Assembly: GCF_013155545.1 (NCBI RefSeq)
Contig: NZ_JABJVV010000009.1
Span: 1-64,000 of the forward strand
Direction: 5' to 3'
Source: Caenimonas soli
GTDB taxonomy: Bacteria; Pseudomonadota; Gammaproteobacteria; Burkholderiales; Burkholderiaceae_C
DNA length: 64,000 nucleotides
Below, one piece after another: positions 9,264 to 18,007 of this stretch. How positions within the stretch are numbered: position 1 is the stretch's first letter; every line of letters begins with the position of its first letter. A program made the translations under genes and the position numbers. The notes beneath the pieces were generated by a model that made no database searches, was not told the origin of the DNA, and saw only the letters and a list, made by a program, of their open reading frames with translations.

Positions 9264-10478
9264 ATGTCGCATCAAGAGAATCAATCCCTGCCGCTTAGCG
9301 GCGTCAGGATCATCGATCTGAGCACCATCGTCCTGGGGCCATTGGCCAGCCTGACCCTCGCGGGCCTGGGTGCCGAAGTCATCAAGATCGAAGCGCCCGA
9401 GGGTGACAACGTGCGCAATGCCGGTGTCATGAAGCACGAGGACATGGGCCATGTGTTCCTGCACGGCAACCGCGGCAAGAAGAGCGTGGTGCTCGACCTC
9501 AAGCAGCCCTCGGCGCGGGAAGCGTTGCTGCAGCTGGTGCGCGAGGCCGACGTATTCATCTGCAATGTGCGCCCCGCGGCCATGAAGCGGCTGGGACTGG
9601 GCGCCGAAGAGCTGGCGGCCGTGAATGATCGGCTGATTCAGGTGACCGCCTCCGGCTACGGCTCCCGAGGACCCTATGCGGACAAGCCCGCCTACGACGA
9701 CCTTATTCAGGGCGCGACGGGCGTGCCTTGGTTGATGCAGAAACACACCGGCGGCGAGCCACTCTACGCGCCGCTGTCCCTCGCCGATCGGGTGACCGGC
9801 CTGCACGTGGTCTATGCGGTTTCGGCGGCTCTGTATGCCCGCGAGCGCAGCGGCAAGGGAATGCAGGTCGAGGTGCCCATGTTCGAAAGCGTCGCCCATT
9901 TCGTGCTGGCGGATCACCTTGCGGGCGAGACCTACCAGCCCGCGCTGGGGCCGGCCGGGTACGACCGCTTGATCTCCCAGAACCGCCGGCCCTATCCCAC
10001 CGCGGACGGCTACCTGTGCGTCCTGATCTACAACGACAAGCAGTGGCGGCGCTTTCTGGAGGCCATCGGGCAACCGGAGCTTTTCCGGGACCCGAGGTTC
10101 TCCAGCCAGTCCAGCAGATCCCGCCACATCCACGAGGTCTATGGTTTTGTCGGCGAGGTCATGAAGACACGCAGTACGCGGGAATGGGTGGAACTGCTGG
10201 AGAAGCTGGACATTCCGAACCAGATACCGAGTTCACTGGACGATCTGATTGCCGATCCGCATCTGCGCGCCACCGGCCTGATCGGTGAGGAACAGCACCC
10301 CAGCGAGGGCCGCGTGCGCACGCTCGGTTCGCCTACCTCGTGGTCGCAAGCCGCACCGGCACAGCTTCTGCCTGCGCCGCGGCTGGGGGAGCACAGCGTG
10401 GAAGAGCTCAAGCGCGCCGGCGTCGCCCAGCGCCAGATCGAAGAGATGCTGGCGACCGGCGCAACGCGCCAGGCTTAG
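9264..10478 (+). CDS. Family III CoA-transferase (CaiB/BaiF)
   Basis: 404 residues. It transfers CoA from a donor thioester to a free acid through a covalent Asp. The N-terminus LSGVRIIDLSTIVLGPLASL is the family hallmark. The catalytic Asp region is PAYDDLIQGATG after GSRGPYADK near residues 145-160. The ATG at 9264 is chosen over an upstream alternative start because it matches the family N-terminus. It lies downstream of the bifunctional hydratase/dehydrogenase and probably shares its message. It ends 4 bp before the convergent second CoA ligase. It could recycle CoA onto the incoming acid; donor and acceptor are unknown. Confidence 0.9.
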   Translation: MSHQENQSLPLSGVRIIDLSTIVLGPLASLTLAGLGAEVIKIEAPEGDNVRNAGVMKHEDMGHVFLHGNRGKKSVVLDLKQPSAREALLQLVREADVFICNVRPAAMKRLGLGAEELAAVNDRLIQVTASGYGSRGPYADKPAYDDLIQGATGVPWLMQKHTGGEPLYAPLSLADRVTGLHVVYAVSAALYARERSGKGMQVEVPMFESVAHFVLADHLAGETYQPALGPAGYDRLISQNRRPYPTADGYLCVLIYNDKQWRRFLEAIGQPELFRDPRFSSQSSRSRHIHEVYGFVGEVMKTRSTREWVELLEKLDIPNQIPSSLDDLIADPHLRATGLIGEEQHPSEGRVRTLGSPTSWSQAAPAQLLPAPRLGEHSVEELKRAGVAQRQIEEMLATGATRQA

Positions 10479-10482
10479 GGCG

Positions 10483-12303
10483 CTACGCCTGAGCTGACCG
10501 GTAGAGGGCGTCGATGGCGGAAGCCCTGCGTTCGCCCACGGCGCGCGCGTTGATGCTGCCTTTGTCGGTCAGTTCATAGGCCTCGGCCGACAAGGGAACG
10601 CTCTCCAGGCCGATGCGCTCGACCCGCATCGAAGCCCCGGTCACATCGCGATTCAAGCTCGCCAGCCGCTTGGCCAGCGTGTCCCGCAGCGCGGCATTCG
10701 ACGCCAGCGAAGAATCATCGACCGGACCATCCAGGCCAAGCGCCAGTCGGCACGCGTCCGCGTCGGCCCAGGCCAGCGCAACGACACATTCCTTGCCCTC
10801 GCCGAAGATGACCACTTCCCGCAGTAGGGGCGCGCAGGCAGTGAGCACAGCTTGACGCAATGCCGCCGTCCTGACCCAGGTGCCGTTGGCCAGCTTGAAG
10901 TCCTCGGAGAAACGGCCCGCGAAGAGCAGCCCCTCGGAGGGTCTGGCGGGATCGACGAAACGCACCGCGTCGCCCAGCTTGTAGAAGTCTTCGTCGTCGC
11001 GCTCCGGTGAAACGCTTTCATTGCCCAGGTAGCGGCGGAATATGTTCGGGCCGCGGGCGCGCAACTCGAAGCGTCCCGGCAGGTTCTGGTCGGGAATGAG
11101 CTTGAGCTCGCAGCCGGGCAATGGCAGCCCGATGCAGGCGCTGTTCTTCGACTCCCAGGTGCGCATCATCACGGCCGCCGTGGTTTCCGTCGACCCGTAG
11201 GCCGTGCCGATGACGAAGCGCCTTCCCACCGTGCGCTCGGCCACGGCCTGGAGCCGATCGTGCATCTCCTGGGGCAGGCTGGCGCCGGCGAAATACGCGA
11301 ACTCGAGATTTTCCAGAAAGTGCCTGGCGAAGCTTTCGTCGCGCTCCAGTTCGGCTGCAAGCATCGCGTAGCCGGTCGGGACGTTGAAATAATAGGAAGG
11401 CCCGATCTCCCGCAGGTTGGCCAGGGTTTGGGCGAAGCGGCCCGGCACAGGCCGCCCGTCATCGATATAGAGCGTGCCGCCGAAGCGCAGCAGCCGGCCC
11501 AGCACGACATTGCCGCCCATCACGTGGTGCCAGGGCAACCAGTCGACCTGGACCATGGGTCGCTCGGGCCGGTCGAGCACGATCTGCGCAGTCGTTTCCA
11601 GGGCGGCCATCAACATGGCATGCGTGATGACGACGGCTTTCGGCATCCCCGTCGAGCCGGAGGTGAACATGTATTTGGCGGGCAAGTCGCCCTGGATCGC
11701 GGCTTGTGCGCCATCCACTTCCGCGCTGGCGTCGCATTCCGCCCACTCGGCAAAACGCGCCGCCCCTTCCGGCACATTGTCCACTGCCAGCTGGTGGCTG
11801 GCAGACACTCCCGCCACCGCCAGCGCCCTGGCAAAGCGTTTGCCATCCTGCGCGAACACCACGCCCGGTTTGACAAGTTCCACGATTGCCGCAAGCCGGC
11901 CCAGCGATCCGTTCGCCAGCGAATAGGCGGGTGACACGGGCGCGACGGGGACGCCCGCATAGTGCGCCGCCCAGGTGAGAAGCGCCTGCTCGATCGAATT
12001 CTCCGACAGCACCATCAGCGGCCGCTGCTGAGTGGCGCCCGCGCGCAGCAGAGCCGTGGCGAGGCTGCGGACCTGCGACAGGGCCGTCGCGTAGTCGATC
12101 GTCTGCCACTTCCCGGCGGGATCGCGCTGCGCCAGCACGGTCTGCCCCGGCCTTTCGCGCGCCCAGCGCTGCAGCCAGGCCATCAGCGTCGCGGGCCGGT
12201 CGGCCAGCGGGAGCATGGACCGCATCAGCAGGGTGCCGTCCTTCTTCCTGTCGACTTTCAAGGTAGGGGTGGCGAAGCGCACCGGTGAACTCGTGGTCAG
12301 CAT
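10483..12303 (-). CDS. Feruloyl-CoA synthase-like acyl-CoA ligase, second copy
   Basis: 606 residues of the same ANL branch as the ligase at 886. The P-loop is YMFTSGSTGMPKAVV. It also has VDWLPWHHVMGGN, YYFNVPTGYAML and KLANGTWVRTAALRQ, the same signature blocks as the first copy. The ATG at 12301-12303 follows AAGGA at good spacing. It is read toward the CoA-transferase and driven by the operator-C promoter. Two ligases of one branch in a 12 kb locus suggest two related acids, or activation at two stages of one route. Feruloyl-CoA synthase is the nearest recognisable name, not a proven substrate. Confidence 0.88.
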   Translation of the reverse strand: MLTTSSPVRFATPTLKVDRKKDGTLLMRSMLPLADRPATLMAWLQRWARERPGQTVLAQRDPAGKWQTIDYATALSQVRSLATALLRAGATQQRPLMVLSENSIEQALLTWAAHYAGVPVAPVSPAYSLANGSLGRLAAIVELVKPGVVFAQDGKRFARALAVAGVSASHQLAVDNVPEGAARFAEWAECDASAEVDGAQAAIQGDLPAKYMFTSGSTGMPKAVVITHAMLMAALETTAQIVLDRPERPMVQVDWLPWHHVMGGNVVLGRLLRFGGTLYIDDGRPVPGRFAQTLANLREIGPSYYFNVPTGYAMLAAELERDESFARHFLENLEFAYFAGASLPQEMHDRLQAVAERTVGRRFVIGTAYGSTETTAAVMMRTWESKNSACIGLPLPGCELKLIPDQNLPGRFELRARGPNIFRRYLGNESVSPERDDEDFYKLGDAVRFVDPARPSEGLLFAGRFSEDFKLANGTWVRTAALRQAVLTACAPLLREVVIFGEGKECVVALAWADADACRLALGLDGPVDDSSLASNAALRDTLAKRLASLNRDVTGASMRVERIGLESVPLSAEAYELTDKGSINARAVGERRASAIDALYRSAQA

Positions 12304-12329
12304 GGCAAATCCTTTTTCCTTCACGACGC

Positions 12330-12366
12330 ACTCTAACTTGACAGCGTTAAGTTGGCAAGCTATTCT
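12330..12366. promoter_or_regulatory. Divergent promoter pair with TetR-type operator (site C)
   Basis: The operator AACTTGACAGCGTTAAGTT (12335-12353) is a 19 bp near-perfect inverted repeat. Leftward, for the ligase: TTGCCA (12353-12358), 17 bp, TAGAGT (12330-12335), with the operator filling the spacer. Rightward, for the dehydrogenase: consensus TTGACA (12338-12343), 17 bp, TATTCT (12361-12366), with the operator over the -35. One bound dimer could therefore shut off both directions. Confidence 0.7.
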
Positions 12367-12399
12367 GGCATTTTTACGGTTCAAACAGGAGACCTGCAT

Positions 12400-13578
12400 A
12401 TGCGCACGAGCGGCACCCACCTCTTCCCGGCCATGGATCGCGTGATCTTCGGCAAACCGGCGGCCAAGGCCGTGGCCGCCGAAGCCGAACGGCTCGGCGC
12501 CAAGCGCGTCTTCCTCGTGGTCAGCCGCACGCTCAACACGAAAACCCAGGAGATCGCCAAGCTGCGCGCGGCGCTGGGCGATCGTGTCGCGGGTGTCTTC
12601 GACGGCATCCCGCAACACACCTCGCGCGAGGTGGTGGCGCAGGCCACCAAGGCCGCGCTCGAAGTGAAGGCGGACCTGCTGGTTGCCGTCGGCGGCGGTT
12701 CGGTGGTTGACGCTGGAAAGATCATGACCCTGTGCATGGAACACGGCATCACCGATCCTGGGCTGGAAGGGCTGGACCCGTTCGAAACCAAGCCCGGCCC
12801 GGACGGTCGCCCCGTACGCCCGGAATTTCGCGGGCCGTCGGTGCGGATGATCGTCGTCCCCAGTACGCTGTCGGGCGGCGAATACAACGCCGGCTGCCTG
12901 GTCACCGACACGCGCCGCAAGCTCAAGCAGACGTTTTTCCACCGCGAGATGATGCCCCTGGCGATCGTGCTCGATCCCGAGCTGGGCCTGCTCGCGCCCG
13001 AGACGCTATGGATCGGTTCCGGAACGCGGGCGATGGACCATGCCATCGAGGCGCTTTGCTCCAAAGCCGGCAATCCGCTGGTGGACGCCGTGGTGCTCGA
13101 AGGGATCCGCCGCATGGCTTTGGCCCTGCCGCGCAGCAAGTCGAACCCGCAAGACGTCGAAGTGCGGCGTGAATGCCAGATCGCGTCCTGGCTGTGCTCC
13201 TACGGCCTGCAATCGCGCGTGCCGATGGGCGCCAGCCATGCCGTCGGCCACGTCCTGGGCGGCTCGTGCGATGTGCCGCATTACCTGTGCACGCCGGCCA
13301 TGATGCCCGGCGTACTGAAATTCAACGAGCCTGAAACCGCCGAAGCACAGCGGGCGATAGCGATTGCCTTGGGAAGGCCCGGCATGTCCGGCTCGGACGC
13401 ATTCCGCGATTTCGTCAAGTCGCTCGGCCTGCCGACCCGGCTCGCGGACGTTGGCGTCGGCCCGGACCAGTTCGAACTGATCAGCCGCAACGCGATGACC
13501 GAGTTTTTCATCTTCAGCAATCCGCGCTCCATCCGTACGCCCGCCGACGTGATGGAACTCCTCAAGCTTGGCGCCTGA
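12400..13578 (+). CDS. Iron-containing alcohol dehydrogenase / maleylacetate reductase-like
   Basis: 392 residues of the Fe-ADH superfamily. It has the nucleotide motif LLVAVGGGSVVDAGKIM (GGGS) near residue 100 and the metal-ligand region MGASHAVGHVLGG with a later HYLCTPAMMPGVLKFN. The pattern resembles maleylacetate reductases and related NAD(P)H-dependent enzymes more than class III alcohol dehydrogenases. The ATG at 12400 is preceded by AGGAGA and is preferred to an upstream start at 12352. It is first in a rightward run with the Bug receptor and the second NmrA gene. No ring-cleavage gene for hydroxyquinol is close by, so maleylacetate is only one possible substrate. Confidence 0.86.
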   Translation: MRTSGTHLFPAMDRVIFGKPAAKAVAAEAERLGAKRVFLVVSRTLNTKTQEIAKLRAALGDRVAGVFDGIPQHTSREVVAQATKAALEVKADLLVAVGGGSVVDAGKIMTLCMEHGITDPGLEGLDPFETKPGPDGRPVRPEFRGPSVRMIVVPSTLSGGEYNAGCLVTDTRRKLKQTFFHREMMPLAIVLDPELGLLAPETLWIGSGTRAMDHAIEALCSKAGNPLVDAVVLEGIRRMALALPRSKSNPQDVEVRRECQIASWLCSYGLQSRVPMGASHAVGHVLGGSCDVPHYLCTPAMMPGVLKFNEPETAEAQRAIAIALGRPGMSGSDAFRDFVKSLGLPTRLADVGVGPDQFELISRNAMTEFFIFSNPRSIRTPADVMELLKLGA

Positions 13579-13610
13579 GAAGCAAGACGGCACAAACCTC
13601 ACCGAGACAA

Positions 13611-14588
13611 ATGATGAACGAACCCATTTCCAGAATCCGCAGGGCGATGCTGGGGGCCGTGCCCGCCGCCCTATTCGGCGCGCCCGCTTTCGCCCAGGCC
13701 TTTCCGTCCAAGCCGATCACCCTGGTCTGCCCCTTTACCGCCGGCGGAACGGCGGACGTCCAGCTGCGCGTTCTGGCAGCGGCCGCCGGCAAGGAACTCG
13801 GCGTACCCGTCGTCGTGGAGACGCGCGCCGGCGCCGCCGGAACGCTGGGACCGGCCAGCATCGTCTCAGCCGCCCCGGATGGCTATACCTTGTCGATGGC
13901 CACGGGCATCGCCCTGCTGCGGCAGCCGTTTATCGTCCCCACCCGATACGACCCGGCCAAGGACTTCACCTACATCCTGGGGGTGACCCGATTCGAGTTG
14001 GGTCTGGCGGTGAGAGCGGATGCCCCATGGCGCAATCTCGCGGAGTTCGTTGCGGATGCGAAGAAAAACCCGGGCAAGTTCGCTTACGGGACCGCAGGCG
14101 CGGCCACCGGCCAACACACGGCGATGCTCAGGTTGTGCGATGCAGCGGGGATAGCTTGCACGCACATCCCGTACAAGGGATCGGGCGATGTGTTCAACGC
14201 GCTGGCCGGCGGTCACGTCCAGGCGATATCTGAAACCTCCGGGTGGGCGCCGTTCGTGGACAGCGGAAAGTTCAGGCTGCTGGCGGTGTATAGCGAATCC
14301 CGGCTCAAGCGCTGGCCGAGTGCGCCCACTGCGAAAGAACAGGGGTATGACGTTACCGACTCCGTGCCCTGGGGCATCGTCGGCCCGGCGGGCATGAGCG
14401 CGGCGCTCACCAAGACGCTCCACGATGCCTTCCACAAGTCGCTTTCCGACGCCGCATTCGTCAAGACGTTGGCGCTGGTTGGCCAGGAGCCCTGGGACGC
14501 CGATTCGACCGCCTACCGCAACTACATGGTGTCGCGCATTCCCGTCGAACGGGATCTGGTGGCAAAGTATCGCCTCAAGGAGCGCTAG
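13611..14588 (+). CDS. Bug-family periplasmic solute-binding protein (TTT receptor)
   Basis: 325 residues with an export signal: RIRRAMLGAVPAALFGAPAFA, with cleavage expected after AFA/AQA near residue 27. The twin Arg may mean Tat export, but Sec is as likely. The mature part starts FPSKPITLVCPFTAGGTADV, the standard Bug (TctC-type) opening, and carries GYTLSMAT and the late SxxDPxGxx-like region. Such receptors bind carboxylates in the periplasm. No TctA/TctB membrane genes are adjacent, which is common for orphan Bug proteins in Burkholderiales. Lies between the dehydrogenase and NmrA copy 2. Confidence 0.92.
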   Translation: MMNEPISRIRRAMLGAVPAALFGAPAFAQAFPSKPITLVCPFTAGGTADVQLRVLAAAAGKELGVPVVVETRAGAAGTLGPASIVSAAPDGYTLSMATGIALLRQPFIVPTRYDPAKDFTYILGVTRFELGLAVRADAPWRNLAEFVADAKKNPGKFAYGTAGAATGQHTAMLRLCDAAGIACTHIPYKGSGDVFNALAGGHVQAISETSGWAPFVDSGKFRLLAVYSESRLKRWPSAPTAKEQGYDVTDSVPWGIVGPAGMSAALTKTLHDAFHKSLSDAAFVKTLALVGQEPWDADSTAYRNYMVSRIPVERDLVAKYRLKER

Positions 14589-14590
14589 GC

Positions 14591-15526
14591 ATGAGCGGCA
14601 ACAAAGAGCCTGATCAGAAACCGGTCCTGGTGACGGGCGCCGCGGGCGACGTCGGCGGCATCGGCCGCACGCTCACGCAGCTGTTGTGCGAGCGCGGGCT
14701 GCGCGTCCGGGCCCTGGTGCGCCGCGAAGATGAACGCGCGGAGGCCCTGCGCGCCATGGGCGCCGAAGTCGTCCAAGGTGATTTGACGGATCTGGAAGCC
14801 ATGCACCGGGCCGTCGAGGGATGCGACCATGTGTATTTCGGCATGTCGGTTTCGCCGCAGTACCTGGAGGCCACCGTCAACATGGCCGCCGTGGCGCTTC
14901 ACCATCGGGTGAAGGCGTTCGTCAACATGTCGCAGATGACGGTGACCCAGATGGACATCCGGAGCACGACGCCCAGCCCGCAGCACAAGCAGCACTGGCT
15001 GGCGGAACAGGCGCTGGCCTGGAGCGGCCTGCCGGTGGTCAACGTCCGGCCGACGGTGTTCATGGAGGGATTTTTCCTGCGCTTTGCCGCGTCCGGCATC
15101 AAGCGCAACGGCGAGCTCGCCCTGCCCATGGGTTGCGGCAAGACCTCTCCCATCTCGGCTTTCGACGTGGCACGCACGGTGGCGGCGATCATGAGCGACC
15201 CGGTCGCGCACATCGGCCGCATCTACAACCTGACCGGCCCCCAGTGCGAAGACCTCGAGTTTTATGCGAAGGAGTTCGCCGCCGTTCTGGGGCGCCCCAT
15301 CGTCTACCGGGACATCGACCCGGAATCGTGGAAAAACAAGCTGATCAAATATGAGCTGCCACGCCATCTGATCGATCACGTGACGGCCATGGCGCAACTC
15401 AACCGCGAGGGTCGCTACGAGCGCCTGACGGACGACGTTGAACGGTTGACGGGCACGCCGGCCATGAGCCTGAGAAGCTTTGCGCAGGCCCACGCCGAGA
15501 GTTTCGGCGGCGTGAGCAAAGAGTAA
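14591..15526 (+). CDS. NmrA-type NAD(P)-binding atypical SDR, copy 2
   Basis: 311-residue paralogue of the protein at 3312-4226, alignable over its whole length. It has VLVTGAAGDVGGIGRTLTQL as cofactor motif and RALVRREDERAEALRAMGAE as the Arg-containing loop. It also shares QHKQHWLAEQALAWSGLPVV and GKTSPISAFDVARTV. The ATG follows AAGGAG that overlaps the end of the Bug gene, so the two are translated together. A copy in each of the two rightward transcripts of the TetR-controlled locus suggests a duplicated step acting on related intermediates. Reaction unknown. Confidence 0.86.
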   Translation: MSGNKEPDQKPVLVTGAAGDVGGIGRTLTQLLCERGLRVRALVRREDERAEALRAMGAEVVQGDLTDLEAMHRAVEGCDHVYFGMSVSPQYLEATVNMAAVALHHRVKAFVNMSQMTVTQMDIRSTTPSPQHKQHWLAEQALAWSGLPVVNVRPTVFMEGFFLRFAASGIKRNGELALPMGCGKTSPISAFDVARTVAAIMSDPVAHIGRIYNLTGPQCEDLEFYAKEFAAVLGRPIVYRDIDPESWKNKLIKYELPRHLIDHVTAMAQLNREGRYERLTDDVERLTGTPAMSLRSFAQAHAESFGGVSKE

Positions 15527-15542
15527 GCCCGGGCTATTGGCA

Positions 15543-16163
15543 CTACCTGCCGAGCCGCCTCAGCAGGGTCTCGGCGACCTGTGCGTTGATCTCATGGCCG
15601 ACAGACGGCAGCACATCGACCGTGATGTTGCCGCCCAGGCCGCGCAGCCGTTCCGCGGTCTGCACGCTCAGCCGGTAGTCCATGACCGGATCGGCCTCGC
15701 CGTGCACAAGGTGCAGGGTGGTTGCCGCCGGCGCAGCATCCGGAAGGGTCGCGAAACGGCCGGCGATGCCCACGACACGCCCCGCCAGCCCAGGCTCGTC
15801 CTTGGTGGATTCCAGCGCCATGATCGCGCCTTGGGAAAATCCGATGAGCGTTGTGTCCTGCGGCTGGACGCCGGTCTCTTTCTGCCAGCGACGCACGGCG
15901 TCCCGGAAGGCGGGCATCGCCTCGGCAACCCGCGCCGGCCGATTGGCTTCGGTGATACCACGGACCGAAAACCACTGGAACCCGGAACCAAGGTCCGACC
16001 GGTGCGCACCGGGAATGCTGACCACGTACGCGTCCGGAAACTCAAGGGCCACCCGCTGACCCAACGGCTGCAGGTCGCGCGGCTGCGCGCCGACGCCGTG
16101 GAACAGCAGCATCAACTGGGAGGCACGCACTTTCGGTGCCTGGATGACGATGGCGTCGGTCAT
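15543..16163 (-). CDS. Alpha/beta-hydrolase of the phospholipase/carboxylesterase family
   Basis: 206 residues, compact esterase like YpfH/Est. The early loop LLFHGVGAQPRDLQPLG supplies the oxyanion hole, the nucleophile is in IGFSQGAIMAL (GxSxG), Asp is in VHGEADPVMDY and His in SVGHEINAQV. No signal peptide, so cytoplasmic. The start ATG at 16161-16163 overlaps the stop of the upstream dioxygenase gene by 4 bp, so the pair is translationally coupled. The esterase may release a phenolic acid or open a lactone for or after the dioxygenase; the true substrate is not visible. Confidence 0.9.
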   Translation of the reverse strand: MTDAIVIQAPKVRASQLMLLFHGVGAQPRDLQPLGQRVALEFPDAYVVSIPGAHRSDLGSGFQWFSVRGITEANRPARVAEAMPAFRDAVRRWQKETGVQPQDTTLIGFSQGAIMALESTKDEPGLAGRVVGIAGRFATLPDAAPAATTLHLVHGEADPVMDYRLSVQTAERLRGLGGNITVDVLPSVGHEINAQVAETLLRRLGR

Positions 16164-17008
16164 GCGGTTGCTCCCACCGGCGCCTCGACCAGCCCCAGGT
16201 CGATCCCGCCGCCAAGGACGTACGACTCCATCGAGAGCATGCCGTAACGCGTGCCGCCCGCCAGCGTGGTCGCCGGCAATAGCGAGCCCGCTGCGCCAGC
16301 GGCGACCAGCAGCGGCAGGAAATGCTCCGCCGTCGGGTGGGCGCGCGCAGCATGCGGCGCGAGCTGCAGCGTCTGCGCCAGTCGCTGCGCGTCGCCCTGG
16401 GTCACCGCGTCGCGGATCCAGGCGACAAACTCGGTGACATATCGCTCTTCGTCCTTTGCGCCACCGCGGAACTCGTAAAGGTTGTGCGTGAGGCTGCCCG
16501 AGCCGACGATCAGCACGCCCTCGTCTTTCAACGGTGCCAGGGCCGCGCCGAAGGCCAGCGCCCCGGCGCCATCGAGCTGGTGCGGCAAGGACACCTGGAA
16601 CACCGGCACATCCGCCTTCGGGTAGAGAAAACTCAGCGGCACCCAGGCACCATGGTCCAGCCCGCGCTGGCTGTTTTCCTCGGCGGCCCATCCGGCAGCG
16701 CCCAACACCGCCACGGCTTTGCGCGCCAGTTCGGGATGGCCGGATGCCGGGTAGCTGATGTCATACAGCGCGTCATCGAAGCCGCCGAAATCGTGGATGG
16801 TTTCCGGCTTCACCGTGACGGCCACTTGCGGCTGGCGAGTGATCCAGTGCGGCGACACCACCAGCACCGCGGCGGGCTTGGGCAAAGCGCGGCCGAGCGC
16901 GCTCAGCTGCGCGCCGGCTAAGCCGGGCTCGAGCGCATAGGTCGGCGCGCCATGCGAAACGAACAGTGTGGGTTTCATGGCGTCAGCGTGTTTGGTTTGC
17001 ATTTCCAT
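16160..17008 (-). CDS. DODA-type extradiol aromatic ring-opening dioxygenase
   Basis: 282 residues, class III extradiol dioxygenase fold of the YgiD/DOPA 4,5-dioxygenase group; cleaves a catechol next to its hydroxyls using a single divalent metal. Metal-site blocks visible: TLFVSHGAPTYALEPG, SPHWITRQPQVAV, LDHGAWVPLSFLYP and GSGSLTHNLYEF. The ATG at 17008 is preceded by AGGA; an internal ATG at 16978 would trim ten residues and fits the family start better, so the start is uncertain. It is divergent from a LysR regulator, the classic layout for an inducible target. Confidence 0.9.
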   Translation of the reverse strand: MEMQTKHADAMKPTLFVSHGAPTYALEPGLAGAQLSALGRALPKPAAVLVVSPHWITRQPQVAVTVKPETIHDFGGFDDALYDISYPASGHPELARKAVAVLGAAGWAAEENSQRGLDHGAWVPLSFLYPKADVPVFQVSLPHQLDGAGALAFGAALAPLKDEGVLIVGSGSLTHNLYEFRGGAKDEERYVTEFVAWIRDAVTQGDAQRLAQTLQLAPHAARAHPTAEHFLPLLVAAGAAGSLLPATTLAGGTRYGMLSMESYVLGGGIDLGLVEAPVGATA

Positions 17009-17103
17009 GATGATGATTCCTGAGTTGATAGGAGACTGTATTGGCCCCACCCGGAAAGATAAACATGGCAAGATAAGACTGACTGTTCCGGGAAACGAGA
17101 CAA
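17009..17103. promoter_or_regulatory. Divergent control region between the dioxygenase and LysR genes
   Basis: 95 bp. It holds two direct AAGATAA copies (17056-17062 and 17070-17076, 14 bp apart start to start). Outside them is an inverted repeat CCGGAA/TTCCGG (17051-17056 and 17086-17091). These are candidate contact points for the LysR protein. No obvious T-N11-A box was fixed with confidence. Confidence 0.35.
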
Positions 17104-18003
17104 ATGGATAAATTCCAGGAGATGCGCAATTTTGCCGCCGTGGCCGACGCCGGCAGCTTCGTGGGCGCCGCCGACGCCCTGGGCGTGTCCAAAGCCGCCG
17201 TGTCCCGCTACGTGGGCGAGCTCGAATCGCGCCTGGGTGTGCGCCTGCTGCACCGGACCACCCGCAAGCTGTCGCTGAGCGAAGAAGGTGAAGTGTTCTA
17301 CGTGCGCTGCAAGACTCTGCTGGCCGAGCTGGACGAGGCCGAGGCGGAAATCACATCACGCAGCGGCGAGGCCAGCGGCGGGTTGAAGATCAATGCGCCG
17401 GTCACCTTCGGCGTGTTGCACCTGGCGTCCCTTTGGGGACAGTTCCGCGAGCGTCATCCCAAGGTCTCGCTCGACGTGACATTGGCGGACCGGGTCGTGG
17501 ACCTGGTCGAGGAAGGCTACGACCTGGCGGTGCGCATCGCCCGGATGGCCGACTCCAGCCTCATCACGCGCAAGCTGTCGACGACTCGCGTGGTGCTGTG
17601 CGCTTCGCCCGAATACCTCAAGCGCGCGGGGTGGCCGGAGCATCCGTCCGAGCTGGCGGATCATGCGGTGCTTGCCTACAGCTACTGGTCCGGCGGCGAC
17701 GACTGGCCATTCGAAGGACCGGACGGCGCCGTGAGCGTGAAAGTCCATCCGGCGATCCGCACCAACAGCGGCGACACCTGCCGGGCCGGCGCCCTGCAGC
17801 ATCAGGGCATCATCCTGCAACCGACCTTCCTGGTCGGCAACGACTTGGCGACCGGCGCATTGGTGGAACTGATGCCCGAGTACCGTTCGCTCGAATTGGG
17901 CATCTACGCCGTGTACCCGAGCCGCAAGCATGTGTCGCCGAAGGTGCGGCTGCTGATCGATTTTCTGGTGGAGTCGTTCAAGGCGCCGCGCTGGCCGACT
18001 TGA
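17104..18003 (+). CDS. LysR family transcriptional regulator
   Basis: 299 residues. The N-terminal winged HTH (residues 1-60) reads MRNFAAVADAGSFVGAADAL then VSKAAVSRYVGELESRLGVR. The C-terminal periplasmic-binding-protein-like effector domain follows (INAPVTFGVLHLASLWGQF, ADRVVDLVEEGYDLAVRI). This is the CrgA-like subgroup in which single regulators control a divergent oxidoreductase. It most likely regulates the dioxygenase-esterase pair, with an aromatic ligand as co-inducer. It ends 4 bp before the convergent gene at 18008. Confidence 0.92.
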   Translation: MDKFQEMRNFAAVADAGSFVGAADALGVSKAAVSRYVGELESRLGVRLLHRTTRKLSLSEEGEVFYVRCKTLLAELDEAEAEITSRSGEASGGLKINAPVTFGVLHLASLWGQFRERHPKVSLDVTLADRVVDLVEEGYDLAVRIARMADSSLITRKLSTTRVVLCASPEYLKRAGWPEHPSELADHAVLAYSYWSGGDDWPFEGPDGAVSVKVHPAIRTNSGDTCRAGALQHQGIILQPTFLVGNDLATGALVELMPEYRSLELGIYAVYPSRKHVSPKVRLLIDFLVESFKAPRWPT

Positions 18004-18007
18004 TTTT

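Noticed and set aside
15527..15536. AGCCCGGGCT palindrome between two convergent genes as a terminator
   Set aside because: It has no loop and no T-run, so it cannot be supported as an intrinsic terminator.
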